Counted from the stretch's first letter, positions 9,003 through 18,615 are shown. The stretch is 64,000 bases of DNA from Paenibacillus ihumii (GCF_001403875.1 NZ_LN884297.1:465906-529905); one strand, 5' to 3'. Numbers and translations are program-made. Notes: generated by a model not told the origin, from the sequence alone.

Positions 9003-9089
9003 GATTACGCATCCTTTCTTATGCCAGTGTTGATGCCACCGGCATGATAAGTGTATGATATAGAAACCAGATCGACAGGAGGGGATCAC

Positions 9090-9266
9090 ATGAAACCACT
9101 GCAAGTCTCACCGGAAACTGCCGTTAAACTAGCCGAGAAGCTGAAGGTGCCCCTTGAGCATCTTATGCATATGCCGCAGCATATTTTAATGCAGAAAATC
9201 GCCGAGCTCGCTAAAGAAGAAGCGAACAAGCCTGCATCCCCGGACGATTCGGGTGCGTCCTCATGA
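9090..9266 (+). CDS. YycC-like small protein
   Basis: A 58-residue helical protein (MKPLQVSPETAVKLAEKLKV, then a Met/His-rich stretch LMHMPQHILMQKI and an acidic tail). It resembles the YycC family of Bacillales, whose function is unknown. The start has a strong site, ACAGGAGGGGATCAC. Its last codons overlap the start of the next gene by 4 bp (ATGA), so the two are translationally coupled. Confidence 0.7.
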   Translation: MKPLQVSPETAVKLAEKLKVPLEHLMHMPQHILMQKIAELAKEEANKPASPDDSGASS

Positions 9267-9496
9267 TTCCTTTTGAAAGAGCTTTGCCTTACGATATCGT
9301 GATGGGCGATGTATATGTGCCCACATGCCCCTTCTGCGGGCAGGAGAACGTCCTTCTCTCCATGAAGCCCCGCGAGGTACAGAGCGTCCATGAAGGAAAG
9401 AAAAAGCTGCTTGTTTTTCCATGCTGCAAGAACAAACTAACGGTCCTCGACAGCGACCGGGACTACTTGCTGACCGATACAGTCGTCCGCAAATAA
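9263..9496 (+). CDS. small zinc-ribbon-like hypothetical protein
   Basis: A 77-residue protein with CPFCGQ near residue 22 and FPCCKNK near residue 53. That gives four cysteines in a CxxC...CC arrangement likely to bind zinc. No catalytic domain is visible and I do not recognise the family. It is coupled to the upstream YycC-like gene by an ATGA overlap, so the two products may act together. Confidence 0.7.
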   Translation: MIPFERALPYDIVMGDVYVPTCPFCGQENVLLSMKPREVQSVHEGKKKLLVFPCCKNKLTVLDSDRDYLLTDTVVRK

Positions 9497-9517
9497 ACCG
9501 GCTGTGTTCGAAGGCCA

Positions 9518-9555
9518 GAAGAGGCCGTTCCCTTACCGTGGACGGCCTCTTCTAA
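9518..9555. terminator. terminator-like hairpin between convergent genes
   Basis: AGAAGAGGCCGT and ACGGCCTCTTCT form a long perfect stem with a loop between the plus-strand pair and the minus-strand DUF2225 gene. There is no long T-tract, so the strand of action is unclear. Confidence 0.6.
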
Positions 9556-9606
9556 GCTGTAGTCTTAGCATTCGAATGAATTCATCATTGCGAGCTTCTG
9601 AACTTC

Positions 9607-10305
9607 CTACCCCTTGATCTCTTCCGTTAACGATTCCCCTTGATCCAGCATTTCTTCCCGCAGCAGCGCCCACTGCTCCCGGCAGGCGCGAATCATTGCC
9701 GCATCCATGATTTTCTTATCATTAATGACTCTGGAGAACCATTTGACAGCTTCATTATATGCCCCTAGCCTGCGGTTTAATTCACCGATCAAATACATCA
9801 GCCGGGCATCATTGCCGCTAATCCCCTCATTCTCGAATACCTTGATGTAAGAATCCAGGGCATGCTTCAGGAAGCGCTGCTCCTGATCCTGATCCTCGCG
9901 GTAACGGTACAGCCAGGCGATATGATGGAGCAAGCTAGCGATAATTCGATCCGTCTCGCCGACCGTCTGTGCGCAGAGCAGAGCTAGCTTATAAGTCTCC
10001 AGCGCATTCTCCCATGTTCTAGAGCCGCCGTAATCCCGCTTAACGAGCCGGTTGCTGATCTTCTCCTCGAATTCCCGGCGCTGGTGTTCGGCCAAGCGGT
10101 CATTCGAATTCTCCGTCGAAGCGAAGCCGCAGGAAGGACATACCCGGACTACATAATAATCGGGATTCTCCCCCCGGTAGTACCCGCAAAAATCAGTGTC
10201 CGTCTTAACAGCCCGCTTTAGGCTTGGCCTCACCCGGGATGTTGAGAACACATTTTCGCAATAGGCGCAGGTCACTTTGATTTTATAAAGGGGTTCCATT
10301 TCCAC
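9607..10305 (-). CDS. DUF2225 family protein
   Basis: A 232-residue protein with an N-terminal zinc-ribbon region (CAYCENVF and VCPSCGFAS) followed by a TPR-like helical region (ETYKLALLCAQ, YLIGELNRRLGAYNEAVKWF). This is the usual DUF2225 layout; function is not known. GTG 10305 lies seven bases after AAAGGAAG and is preferred to the ATG two codons later. It is followed downstream by the small zinc-ribbon gene on the opposite strand. Confidence 0.8.
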   Translation of the reverse strand: MEMEPLYKIKVTCAYCENVFSTSRVRPSLKRAVKTDTDFCGYYRGENPDYYVVRVCPSCGFASTENSNDRLAEHQRREFEEKISNRLVKRDYGGSRTWENALETYKLALLCAQTVGETDRIIASLLHHIAWLYRYREDQDQEQRFLKHALDSYIKVFENEGISGNDARLMYLIGELNRRLGAYNEAVKWFSRVINDKKIMDAAMIRACREQWALLREEMLDQGESLTEEIKG

Positions 10306-10355
10306 ACGATAACTTCCTTTCCATTACCGCCATTAGGCAGGACGTTTGATCATTT

Positions 10356-10733
10356 CTAAGGTGTATTCACGAAATGAAAAGCTGGTCCAGACAATCGCTG
10401 AATGACAAAATCCTTTAATTCCGTCTCGATCCCGATCTCTTCCAAAGCTTCCGACATGCAAGCCAGCCAGGCCTCAGCTCTCTCGCGCGTGACCGGAAAT
10501 GGAAGATGCCTCGCTCTCATCATCGGATGGCCGTAGGCGTCCGAGTACAAGGAGGGACCGCCAAAAAATTGCGACAGGAACATATACTGCTTCTCCATTA
10601 CAGGCTCAATATCCTCTGGGAATAAAGGACCAAGCAGAGGATTAGCCTTCACTTTAGGATAAAAGGCCTCGACAAGCTGCCTGATGGCTTTGTCGCCGCC
10701 CAAATTGTCATAAATGCTTAAACTTGGATTCAC
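10356..10733 (-). CDS. truncated hemoglobin (group II, YjbI/HbO type)
   Basis: A 125-residue 2/2 globin beginning with the family pattern SIYDNLGGDKAIRQLVEAFY. The proximal-histidine region reads MRARHLPFPVTRERAEAWLACM and the C-terminus FHFVNTP. It should bind heme and oxygen or NO in the cytoplasm. The frame is open to 10781, but GTG 10733 follows GGAGAGG with good spacing and gives the family length. Homologues in Bacillus lie beside the SpxH/YjbH gene; that gene is not here. Confidence 0.88.
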   Translation of the reverse strand: MNPSLSIYDNLGGDKAIRQLVEAFYPKVKANPLLGPLFPEDIEPVMEKQYMFLSQFFGGPSLYSDAYGHPMMRARHLPFPVTRERAEAWLACMSEALEEIGIETELKDFVIQRLSGPAFHFVNTP

Positions 10734-10786
10734 GGGATTCCTCTCCAACTTCCACAATGTATTTTTGATACGATGCTTCAATTATA

Positions 10787-10820
10787 ACAAAAAAAAATAA
10801 AAGCTCCTACCGGAGCTCTT
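10787..10820 (-). terminator. intrinsic terminator of the small membrane-protein gene
   Basis: On the minus strand AGAGCTCCGGTAGGAGCTTTT is followed by ATTTTTTTT. It lies downstream of the 31-residue gene at 10851-10946 and upstream of the globin. Confidence 0.8.
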
Positions 10821-10850
10821 ACGTATCAACAGGATCAACCTGCCATTATG

Positions 10851-10946
10851 TCAATAACTTCGCCAATCTTCTTCACTAGAATGGACGCGGGAAGCGCGGA
10901 TCACATACACAAAGGCGCATACAAGCACACCTGCTACAAAGCTCAT
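10851..10946 (-). CDS. small single-span membrane protein (31 aa)
   Basis: A short frame encoding one hydrophobic helix (MSFVAGVLVCAFVYVIR) and a hydrophilic charged tail (ASRVHSSEEDWRSY). ATG 10946 lies eight bases after TGGAG; an in-frame ATG at 10964 would add six residues but has no ribosome site. A strong terminator about 30 bp downstream on the same strand supports a real transcript. It has no recognised family. Small sporulation or membrane-regulatory peptides look like this, but no function is claimed. Confidence 0.5.
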   Translation of the reverse strand: MSFVAGVLVCAFVYVIRASRVHSSEEDWRSY

Positions 10947-11123
10947 AGCCAACACTCCATCCATCAGAGATTTTTGTCTCGTGAAGTTTACATCTGTGAT
11001 TTTTATTCTAACACATCTTATTCAAAAATACAGTATAATTTGTAATCGCTTACTTGCTTTTTTTGTGCTGTTTGTCCTAATTCGATCATACACTCCACTA
11101 TGACCATTGTGGAGGCGTTCCTC

Positions 11124-12428
11124 ATGAATATAGCGCGAATGACTATTTCGCTGATGGTTGCGGCGATGACGGCGCTCCTGATCCTGATGCTGGTCTTCCC
11201 CGAGGCTTCCTGGGAAGCGGGCGTTGCAGGATTAGCCATCTGGTGGGATGTTCTCTTCCCGTCCCTGTTTCCCTTCTTCGTGATCTCCGAGCTCATGCTC
11301 GGCTTCGGAATCGTTCATTTTCTTGGAAAATTGCTGGATCCCCTAATGAAGCCCTTGTTTCGAATCCCCGGAAGCGGAGGCTTCGTTGCAGCGATGGGCT
11401 TTGCCTCCGGCTACCCGGTCAGCGCCAAGCTGGCGACCAAGCTCAGGGAGCAGCGGCTCATCAGCCGCGTTGAAGGCGAGCGCCTTGTGGCCTTCACCAC
11501 CTCATCGGACCCGATCTTTCTCATCGGCGCCGTCTCGGTCGGCTTCTTCGGCAGCTCCAGCCTCGCGGGCATTCTGGCCATAGCCCATTACGGCAGCGCC
11601 CTGCTTCTCGGCTTCATCATGAGGTTCTACGGAACCAAGGAGGAGGAAAACAAGGGCCCTGGGAATGAAAAGGCCAGCGGCGGCGCAGCCAAAGGCCCCG
11701 ACTCGGAAGACGGCTTGCAGGGAAATTCCTCTGCCGGGGCTGCCGGGGCGAAGTTCAGCCTGCGGCTTGCCCTCAAAGCGATGCACGAGGCAAGGATCAA
11801 CGACGGCCGCAGCTTGGGAGAGCTGCTGAAGCAGGCCGTTTCTTCCTCTTTGCAGCTCATGGCCGTAGTCGGCGGCCTCGTGGTCTTCTTCTCGGTCGTC
11901 CTCAAGCTGCTGACCGCCTCGGGGATAATGGGATTGCTGTACGCCGGCGTTCATTCCATCCTGGGCATGACCGGCCTGCCGGCTGCTTTGGCCGAGCCCT
12001 TCATGGGAGGGATCTTCGAGGTAACACTTGGCGCCAGAGCTGCAGCTGCACCGGCCGATGTCCCCCTCATGTACAAAGCCGCAGCAGCGGCGTTCATTTT
12101 ATCCTGGGGGGGCTTGTCCGTGCACGCCCAGGTTGCCAGTATTCTGAACGGTGCCGATTTGCGCTACCTCCCCTTTTTGGCGGCCCGCCTCGCCCATGGC
12201 TTTTTGGCAGCAATCCTGCTGGTGCTGCTGTGGAATCCGTTTATGGGCTCCCGTTCATCCTCCGCATCGTTCATAAGATCGGAAGGTGAAATGCTCCTAG
12301 GCTGGGGCAGCGTTCCTGATGCTCTTTTGATTTTTCTGAAACTGATCTCGGTGCTCCTTATTTTCTCTCTGCTTGCCCGAATCATTCATCGCTTGCTCAT
12401 GAGGGACGAAGGGAGATCAAGGAAATGA
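11124..12428 (+). CDS. ylbJ: sporulation integral membrane protein YlbJ
   Basis: A 434-residue polytopic membrane protein with the YlbJ pattern: WWDVLFPSLFPFFVISELML near residue 40 and the conserved GFASGYPVSAKL near residue 95. There is also a Gly/Ala/Lys-rich insert near residue 180. YlbJ is needed for spore envelope and cortex formation in Bacillus (sigma-E regulon) and belongs to the nucleoside-recognition-domain superfamily. ATG 11124 has GGAGG eight bases upstream; the earlier ATG at 11100 has none. Confidence 0.88.
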   Translation: MNIARMTISLMVAAMTALLILMLVFPEASWEAGVAGLAIWWDVLFPSLFPFFVISELMLGFGIVHFLGKLLDPLMKPLFRIPGSGGFVAAMGFASGYPVSAKLATKLREQRLISRVEGERLVAFTTSSDPIFLIGAVSVGFFGSSSLAGILAIAHYGSALLLGFIMRFYGTKEEENKGPGNEKASGGAAKGPDSEDGLQGNSSAGAAGAKFSLRLALKAMHEARINDGRSLGELLKQAVSSSLQLMAVVGGLVVFFSVVLKLLTASGIMGLLYAGVHSILGMTGLPAALAEPFMGGIFEVTLGARAAAAPADVPLMYKAAAAAFILSWGGLSVHAQVASILNGADLRYLPFLAARLAHGFLAAILLVLLWNPFMGSRSSSASFIRSEGEMLLGWGSVPDALLIFLKLISVLLIFSLLARIIHRLLMRDEGRSRK

Positions 12429-12554
12429 AACGTTGTGTTCTCTTTCAGAATTGATTATGATCTTTACAAGCGGTAGTTTTTCTTGCGATACCAGGAAGCT
12501 CTTGCTTCGGATGTATTGTACTTTCTGATATCTATTACAAAGGAGCCTGTCATC

Positions 12555-13358
12555 TTGAGATATTACGTTCTTGACCGTGGCGATCAATTGTCCGTCGAAT
12601 TAAGCGAGCAGTTCCATCAATTGGCCGCAAAGCAAGGTCTTCAATTGGATGCAGAGTCACCGGACATCGTCGTTTCTATTGGAGGAGACGGAACGATGCT
12701 CCACGCTTTTCATACGTTCATTGACCGTATTCCGTCGATCTCATTTGTAGGGGTACATACCGGGCATCTTGGTTTTTTTGCCGATTGGCAAGCCAATGAA
12801 ATACCCGAGCTCGTGGATATGATAACCCGGCACAAGGATGAATCCCTTCTCAAGCCCAGGATCGTGCACTATCCGCTCATTGAGCTGGAGATTCAGAAGA
12901 AATCAGGAACCTCCTCGTATATCTGCCTGAACGAATTCACGTTAAAGGGCGTAGACGGCACGATTGTCGCCCAGGTCGATATCAACGACCAGATGTTTGA
13001 AATGTTCCGGGGAGACGGGTTTTGCATTTCTACCCCTTCCGGAAGTACGGCATATAATAAAAGCCTTGGCGGTGCTATCATTCATCCTTCAATTAAAGCC
13101 TTGCAAATTTCCGAAATCGCCTCGATCAACAACCGGGTGTTCCGAACAATCGGGTCATCCCTGGTGCTGCCGAAGCACCATCATTGCGACATTTATTCCC
13201 GCAAGGAACAGAATTTGCTGCTTACGCTGGATCATATCAACCATCCGATCAGCGACCTTATTTCCGTACGCTGCCAAGTAGCGAAGCAAAGCGTAAGCTT
13301 CGTGCGCTATCGGCCTTTCCCTTTCTGGAATCGCGTCCGCAACGCATTCCTAGGATAA
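12555..13358 (+). CDS. nadK: NAD kinase
   Basis: A 267-residue kinase producing NADP from NAD and ATP or polyphosphate. It has the GGDGT motif (SIGGDGTMLHAF) near residue 40, followed by VGVHTGHLGFFADW, and the second conserved stretch STPSGSTAYNKSLGG near residue 160. TTG 12555 lies nine bases after AAAGGAG and gives the Bacillus NadK length (start RYYVLDRGDQ); the longer frame back to 12483 adds no conserved sequence. Confidence 0.95.
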   Translation: MRYYVLDRGDQLSVELSEQFHQLAAKQGLQLDAESPDIVVSIGGDGTMLHAFHTFIDRIPSISFVGVHTGHLGFFADWQANEIPELVDMITRHKDESLLKPRIVHYPLIELEIQKKSGTSSYICLNEFTLKGVDGTIVAQVDINDQMFEMFRGDGFCISTPSGSTAYNKSLGGAIIHPSIKALQISEIASINNRVFRTIGSSLVLPKHHHCDIYSRKEQNLLLTLDHINHPISDLISVRCQVAKQSVSFVRYRPFPFWNRVRNAFLG

Positions 13359-13388
13359 CAAAACTGAATATGGAGCCTTCACCGATCG

Positions 13389-13416
13389 AACGGATGTTGT
13401 AATAAACATCCGTTTT
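13389..13416 (+). terminator. intrinsic terminator of nadK
   Basis: AACGGATGTT, loop, AACATCCGTT followed by TTCC, about 30 bp after the nadK stop. Confidence 0.75.
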
Positions 13417-13491
13417 CCTATATAAATTTCCCTTTTTTACCTGTATGATAGAGTTATATATTCTAGCAAATACATAGCAAAGGAAGTTTAT

Positions 13492-14949
13492 ATGATTATG
13501 CTCAAATCGTGGTGCAAGACAGCTCTAATCACCCTTCTTCTTCTCGCGGTAAGCCTTCCCCATGCCGCATACGCGGATAGCAGCGCGGATGAAGCGGCGG
13601 AAGCCGGGGAGCTCGAAATTCTTCGGGAGGTTCTGCAGTACCTGGACGCCCACAACATCGAAGGCGTTCAAAGGGAGGAATTCATCGAGAACGCCATACG
13701 TGGTATGGTCTATACTCTGGATGACCCTTATTCGGATTATTTCACAAAGGAAGAGCTCGAGGAATTTGAAGGCGAGCTCAATCAGGAATATGTAGGCATC
13801 GGGGCGCTGCTCCGTTTTAAACAAGGCAAGCTGTACATTACCGAAGTTCTCGACGGATCACCCGCCAAATCAGCAGGCCTGCGCAAAGGCGATATTATCG
13901 CCAAGGTCGATGGGCATTCCGTGACCAGCCAGGATGACATATATCTCATTCAGGGCGCGGAGGATACGAAGGTCAGCATCACCGTCAAGAGGGGCCCTAG
14001 CCAGCTAACCGTACAGGTTACCCGGGCCCATTTCACTCTGCCGGCCGTCTCAAGCCGCCTCATCTCGGCGGGGGATATCGGATATATCGCTATTTCCACC
14101 TTCTCCGATCAAGCGGATGAGGAGTTCACCGTGCATTTGAACAAGCTCCGCAAGCTAGGTGTGAAGTCGCTGGTTCTAGACCTCCGCGACAACTTGGGAG
14201 GATACGTGGAATCGGCGGAAAATATCGCCAAGCAATTCATCAAAGACGGCGTGCTTATGTATGTAGAGCGCCAGAATGGCAATATGGAAGCGATCCGAAT
14301 TACGGACGGCAGCCCGATCGGCATGCCGGTCGTTATTTTGACTAACGAGTGGACGGCCAGCGCCGCGGAAATATTGACCGCCGCGCTGCGCGATAACGGT
14401 ATCGCTTCGGTGGTAGGCACGCAAACCTACGGGAAAGCCCGGATCCAGAATATCTATGCTTTATCCAACGGAGCCTCCCTGAAGCTGACAATTATGAAAT
14501 ATTTGACGCCGAAGCTTGAGGACTTCAACTATATCGGCCTTAAGCCCGACGTCGAAGTGAGTCTCAGCTCGACAGCACAGCTTATTGCGGCCCTGCACCA
14601 AGCCGGTCTCAAAAGCATTGAAGTTAGCGGAAATGCCTCCGAGCTGAGCATCAATAACGTATCCTTTACAGGGTATCTGGACGCCATTGAGGAAAACGGC
14701 AAAGTATATGCTTCCTCGCGCGTACTCGCTGCCCTCGTCCAGGGCAAGGCTTCCTGGTCGTCCAGTGCCGGAGCGCTGGCAATCACCGATGGATCGGGCA
14801 AGAAGCAGGAGTTCAAGCGCAATGCCGGCAGCATCAAGATCTTAAACGATGAGACCTTCATCGAGCTCGGCGATTTCAAGAAGATGTATCCCGGTTTCGA
14901 ATGGAGCTACCAGGATGAAAGGCTAATGCTGAAGGTGAAGGTAAACTAG
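13492..14949 (+). CDS. S41 family C-terminal processing protease with PDZ domain
   Basis: A 485-residue secreted or membrane-tethered serine protease. It has a signal peptide (ALITLLLLAVSLPHAAYA), an N-terminal helical region, a PDZ domain (VGIGALLRF...GDIIAKVDGHSV) around residues 100-180, and an S41 catalytic core with the nucleophile in TNEWTASAAEIL and the Lys in TQTYGKARIQ. After the core (from about residue 380) there is an extra domain resembling the copper-amine-oxidase-N stalk module. It is a CtpA-like protease; the target is unknown. A long hairpin terminator follows. Confidence 0.9.
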   Translation: MIMLKSWCKTALITLLLLAVSLPHAAYADSSADEAAEAGELEILREVLQYLDAHNIEGVQREEFIENAIRGMVYTLDDPYSDYFTKEELEEFEGELNQEYVGIGALLRFKQGKLYITEVLDGSPAKSAGLRKGDIIAKVDGHSVTSQDDIYLIQGAEDTKVSITVKRGPSQLTVQVTRAHFTLPAVSSRLISAGDIGYIAISTFSDQADEEFTVHLNKLRKLGVKSLVLDLRDNLGGYVESAENIAKQFIKDGVLMYVERQNGNMEAIRITDGSPIGMPVVILTNEWTASAAEILTAALRDNGIASVVGTQTYGKARIQNIYALSNGASLKLTIMKYLTPKLEDFNYIGLKPDVEVSLSSTAQLIAALHQAGLKSIEVSGNASELSINNVSFTGYLDAIEENGKVYASSRVLAALVQGKASWSSSAGALAITDGSGKKQEFKRNAGSIKILNDETFIELGDFKKMYPGFEWSYQDERLMLKVKVN

Positions 14950-15070
14950 GGGATTTATTCTGACTACCCGGCGTCCTTTCCAAGCCGAACGACCGCATTT
15001 GCTTCAAGCTTTACCTGCGTTTTTCGGGAAAATAACGCTCCTCGACTCATACGTTCCGACATGCTGCAAA

Positions 15071-15102
15071 AGACGGCCTCCGCATGAATGCGGAGGCCGT
15101 CT
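15071..15102. terminator. bidirectional intrinsic terminator
   Basis: AGACGGCCTCCGCAT and its exact complement flank a 2-base loop. TTATTCTT follows on the plus strand and TTTTGC on the minus strand, so it can serve both the protease and yutD. Confidence 0.85.
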
Positions 15103-15161
15103 CTTATTCTTATAAGGTGCTGCAGCCGTCAGGCTAACAAGCCTGAGCCCTGGCTGTTTCG

Positions 15162-15536
15162 TTACTCGGAGGCCGTCGCCGGGCCCGAAGAACCCGAGGC
15201 CTTGGAGCTGCCGCGCTGCTCCCTCTGCTCTTTGTGCTCCCTAGGCTCATGATTGTTCTTGCTCTCCTTCGTCTTCTGGAGAACGAAATAGGCACAGCCA
15301 AAATTGCAATATTCGTTAATATAATCCGTGATTCCAGAAAAAGCGGTATCCCGGTTCGCCTTGGGATGGTTGTCCCGCAAGAAGCCCTTGAGCCTCAGCT
15401 TCTCGTAGCCCCAATCCCCAAGAATATAATCGTACCGATCCAGCACTTCGCTGTATCTCTGCTTGAACGCCTCAGCGTCCCAAGCATTCTTGTAGTTCTG
15501 AATCAGCTCGTAAGTTCTGCCACCGATTTGGATCAT
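15162..15536 (-). CDS. yutD: YutD-like protein
   Basis: A 124-residue protein with the YutD core: IGGRTYELIQNYKNAWDAEAF, RYDYILGDWGYEKLRLKGF and DYINEYCNFGCAYFVL. The C-terminal 35 residues are a low-complexity Glu/Arg/Ser tail. Function is unknown. ATG 15536 follows AGAGGGGGA. It is 25 bp downstream of lipA on the same strand, an arrangement also found in Bacillus, so the pair is probably one operon. Confidence 0.8.
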   Translation of the reverse strand: MIQIGGRTYELIQNYKNAWDAEAFKQRYSEVLDRYDYILGDWGYEKLRLKGFLRDNHPKANRDTAFSGITDYINEYCNFGCAYFVLQKTKESKNNHEPREHKEQREQRGSSKASGSSGPATASE

Positions 15537-15561
15537 TCGGTATCCCCCTCTTGCCTTGCCC

Positions 15562-16461
15562 TTAGATTTCTGCCGGAATGCCGCCCTGATGGCTCTTCGC
15601 CGATTTGACCTGCTCATGGGCATGATAGGAGCTGCGCACGAGCGGTCCGGATTCGACGTGACTGAAGCCGCGCTTCATGCCCTCCTCCTTCAGCTCGGCA
15701 AATTGCTCCGGCCGGTAGTACTTCTCTACATTCAAATGCTGCGGCGAAGGCTGCAAATACTGTCCGATCGTCAAAATATCGCAGTCCACGGCCCGCAAAT
15801 CATCCATCGCCTGCAAAATTTCCGGCCACTCCTCTCCTACGCCCAGCATAATGCTGGATTTCGTAGGAATATCGGGCTGCATCGTTTTGGCACGCTGCAG
15901 CAGCTCCAGCGAGCGCCGGTATTTCGCCTTGGCGCGAACACGATCGGAAAGACGCTCCACCGTCTCGATATTGTGGTTCAGAATATCCGGCTTGGCGTCC
16001 ATGACGATACGCAGCGAATCCTCGTTGCCCAGGAAGTCGGGAATAAGCACCTCCACGCTGCAAAGCGGCATGCGCTTCCGTATGGCGCGAACCGTCTCCG
16101 CAAATATGGATGCCCCTCCATCCTTCAAATCATCGCGTGCTACGCTGGTAACTACGCAGTGGCGCAGTCCCATCTTCTCGGCGGCCTCGGCCACCCGCTC
16201 CGGCTCCTGCAGATCCAGCTCCGTAGGCATTCCCGTATTGACTGCGCAGAAGCGGCAGGCTCTGGTGCAAATGTCGCCGAGGATCATGAATGTAGCCGTA
16301 CGGTTGGCCCAGCATTCATATATATTTGGACAACGCGCCTCTTCGCATACCGTATGCAGCGTCTTGGAACGCATCATCTCTTTGATTTCCTGATAATTGT
16401 CGCCGGTCGTCAATTTGATTCGAATCCAATCCGGTTTCGGTTCTTTAGCTAGTTTGGACAA
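15562..16461 (-). CDS. lipA: lipoyl synthase (radical SAM)
   Basis: A 299-residue radical SAM enzyme inserting two sulfurs into octanoyl groups on E2 or GcvH. The auxiliary cluster motif [12 protein letters not shown] is near residue 40, the radical SAM motif CTRACRFC near residue 65, and the C-terminal RSSYHAHEQ carries the Ser ligand. Length is normal. It precedes yutD. It is divergent from lytH, matching the Bacillus lytH-lipA-yutD neighbourhood. Confidence 0.97.
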   Translation of the reverse strand: MSKLAKEPKPDWIRIKLTTGDNYQEIKEMMRSKTLHTVCEEARCPNIYECWANRTATFMILGDICTRACRFCAVNTGMPTELDLQEPERVAEAAEKMGLRHCVVTSVARDDLKDGGASIFAETVRAIRKRMPLCSVEVLIPDFLGNEDSLRIVMDAKPDILNHNIETVERLSDRVRAKAKYRRSLELLQRAKTMQPDIPTKSSIMLGVGEEWPEILQAMDDLRAVDCDILTIGQYLQPSPQHLNVEKYYRPEQFAELKEEGMKRGFSHVESGPLVRSSYHAHEQVKSAKSHQGGIPAEI

Positions 16462-16636
16462 GAATAGAGACCTTCCTTCTCTTGGAATAGGCTATAGCGC
16501 CATTATTATACCATGAATCGGCTGGAAAAACCTCCTTGACAAATGGAATAAAAAAACAAGTTTTATCTCATCTTATAAAAACGTTGTTTACTTCAAAGGT
16601 AATCGGCGACGGAATTATAAAGGAGGAGATCTCGCA

Positions 16637-17701
16637 TTGAGGTCGATTTTGTTATTATTCGTCGGCAGACTTATAGCTTGCTTCATAAGCCTAGCGGTAT
16701 TAACGTCCCTATGGAGCATCCCCGGTTTTGGAGCATCTGCAGCCGAGGCTCCCGGCAAGCCGAGCTCCTCTCCCCCAAAGAATGCTGATGAACTGAGACG
16801 AAGCTTGTATGAAGAGATCGGCCTGCTGACCAAGATTCCGTGGTACTGGCTTGCTGCTATAGATCAATATGAACGAACGATCACCCCGCGCAAAGAGCAC
16901 AAGCCTGAGATGAACCATAAACTGATCGGTATTCGCATTAAGAAGCCAATCTGGGCCGGCCCCTTGAACCCTGACACTAACGATACCGATCCCGCGACGA
17001 TCGCCCTATTCGGCGGTATCGGCAAAGACGCGACGGCAGACGGGATAGCCGATCCTCGGAATGATCGGGATGCCTTGTATACGATGGCGGCTTATTTGCT
17101 TCATTTCGGCTATGCAGACGATGATATCCGCATCGGTCTCTGGCGCTATTACAAGAATGATTCATCCGTCGAGCGAATCCGGCAATTCGCCAAAATTTAC
17201 AAAGTTCTTGATCGTACCGACCTTTCCGACAGCGCCTTCCCGCTCCCCGTAAGCAGCACCTATACTTACCGCGATACATGGGGGGACCGGCGCGGCTGGG
17301 GCGGCCAGCGCACGCATGAAGGGACGGACCTGTTCGCCTCCTACGGCGTGCCGGTTCGCAGCGTCTGCTACGGCATCGTCGAGACCAAAGGCTGGAATCC
17401 TTACGGCGGCTGGAGAATCGGAATCCGGGATTTGAACAACCGCTACCATTACTACGCGCATCTTCAAGGCTTTGAGAGGAGCATCAATATCGGCGATATC
17501 GTGACCCCCGGCCAGACGGTGGGCTGGGTGGGCAGCAGCGGCTACGGTCCTCCAGGAACGCAGGGCCGATTCCCGCCTCATCTCCACTATGGCATTTACA
17601 AGGATACCGGAACGAGGGAATGGGCGTTTAATCCATTCCCCATGCTGAGGCAATGGGAACAAGCCGATCAGCTGAAAAAAAGCAAAAAGGGAGCCTCCTG
17701 A
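16637..17701 (+). CDS. lytH: M23 family endopeptidase, LytH-like (sporulation)
   Basis: A 354-residue exported metallopeptidase with an N-terminal hydrophobic export segment, a helical linker region and a C-terminal M23 domain. Zinc ligands are visible in RTHEGTDLFASYG and PPHLHYGIY. The start is TTG 16637 after AAAGGAGGAGAT. Bacillus LytH (YunA) is an L-Ala-D-Glu endopeptidase that trims cortex peptides late in sporulation and lies beside lipA and yunB, as here; the name rests on that synteny plus domain content. Confidence 0.85.
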   Translation: MRSILLLFVGRLIACFISLAVLTSLWSIPGFGASAAEAPGKPSSSPPKNADELRRSLYEEIGLLTKIPWYWLAAIDQYERTITPRKEHKPEMNHKLIGIRIKKPIWAGPLNPDTNDTDPATIALFGGIGKDATADGIADPRNDRDALYTMAAYLLHFGYADDDIRIGLWRYYKNDSSVERIRQFAKIYKVLDRTDLSDSAFPLPVSSTYTYRDTWGDRRGWGGQRTHEGTDLFASYGVPVRSVCYGIVETKGWNPYGGWRIGIRDLNNRYHYYAHLQGFERSINIGDIVTPGQTVGWVGSSGYGPPGTQGRFPPHLHYGIYKDTGTREWAFNPFPMLRQWEQADQLKKSKKGAS

Positions 17702-17853
17702 CCGAGAGAGGCGCTTTCTGCCTTCTAAGGGCACTACCGTTCCTTATCTAAATAGCTGCTAAAAAGACGCCCTTCCGCAGAAAGACGCCCCATTGGCTGT
17801 ATGCCTATTTCAACTGGTCAGCCACGCTAGCCCTCTGCCGTGGTCTACTTCTA

Positions 17854-18615
17854 TCACTCCTGCTCTACTGCTCCGCCGTGATCCGAACCCGTTGAATTAG
17901 GAATGGATGGCAGGGCAATATTAGGCGCGCTTACGCCGCTATCTCCCACGGGATTTCCTTTGCTGTCGTAATAATACATCGGGACATCGCCAACCACCAG
18001 CATATAGGATACCGGTATTTCGGTCTCCACCGACTGCGGCCCCATATCAAAGGGAACCACCACAGCAAGCTCCGTCCGCACGCGCAGGAATACTTCCACA
18101 AGGATCATATTGATCCCCGCCTCCTGCCGGCGGGTATTCAAATCAACCTTGACATCCCCCTTCGGCTCAATGCGAATGGGAATGCTCGGTCCAAAGGAGG
18201 CTAGAATGGGGCTGCCAAGCGCCTGTCCGAGCGGGATATGCTCCGACAATCTCGATACTTCATCCAGCGTGGACCGGACTGTCTGAATCGTATCGGACGT
18301 AATTTGCATATGCGCAGAGTAATTGAGCATAAACCCGGTGATTTTACCGGAGGAATCCGTTTTCCAATCGATAAGGTTGTCAATTTGCTCCCGATTAGCC
18401 ACCTGAGCTGTAATGGCCTCATTGATCGATTCAGTAGCGATTTGCTTCACCCGGATTTGGGCAAGATGCTTTATGGGCCCGATCATATTCCGTTCGACAT
18501 ACTGACCGAACATCAGAATCGCAACCAAGGCGACGATACAAGCGATGAACCAAATGTTTCGCCGGCTGAGCTTCCCCCTTCTTCTCCGGCTACGCCATCC
18601 CCTTCTGATCCGCAT
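17854..18615 (-). CDS. yunB: sporulation protein YunB
   Basis: A 253-residue protein with a very basic N-terminus (RRGWRSRRRRGKLSRRN), one membrane helix (IWFIACIVALVAILMF) and an extracytoplasmic domain with IKHLAQIRVKQIATESINEA and IEPKGDVKVDLNTRRQEAGI. This pattern is YunB, a sigma-E-dependent sporulation protein of unclear biochemical role. It is convergent with lytH. Confidence 0.88.
   Translation of the reverse strand: MRIRRGWRSRRRRGKLSRRNIWFIACIVALVAILMFGQYVERNMIGPIKHLAQIRVKQIATESINEAITAQVANREQIDNLIDWKTDSSGKITGFMLNYSAHMQITSDTIQTVRSTLDEVSRLSEHIPLGQALGSPILASFGPSIPIRIEPKGDVKVDLNTRRQEAGINMILVEVFLRVRTELAVVVPFDMGPQSVETEIPVSYMLVVGDVPMYYYDSKGNPVGDSGVSAPNIALPSIPNSTGSDHGGAVEQE

Noticed and set aside
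15556..16452. Open frame of 298 codons opposite lipA
   Set aside because: Antisense shadow; lipA has all its iron-sulfur motifs on the minus strand.
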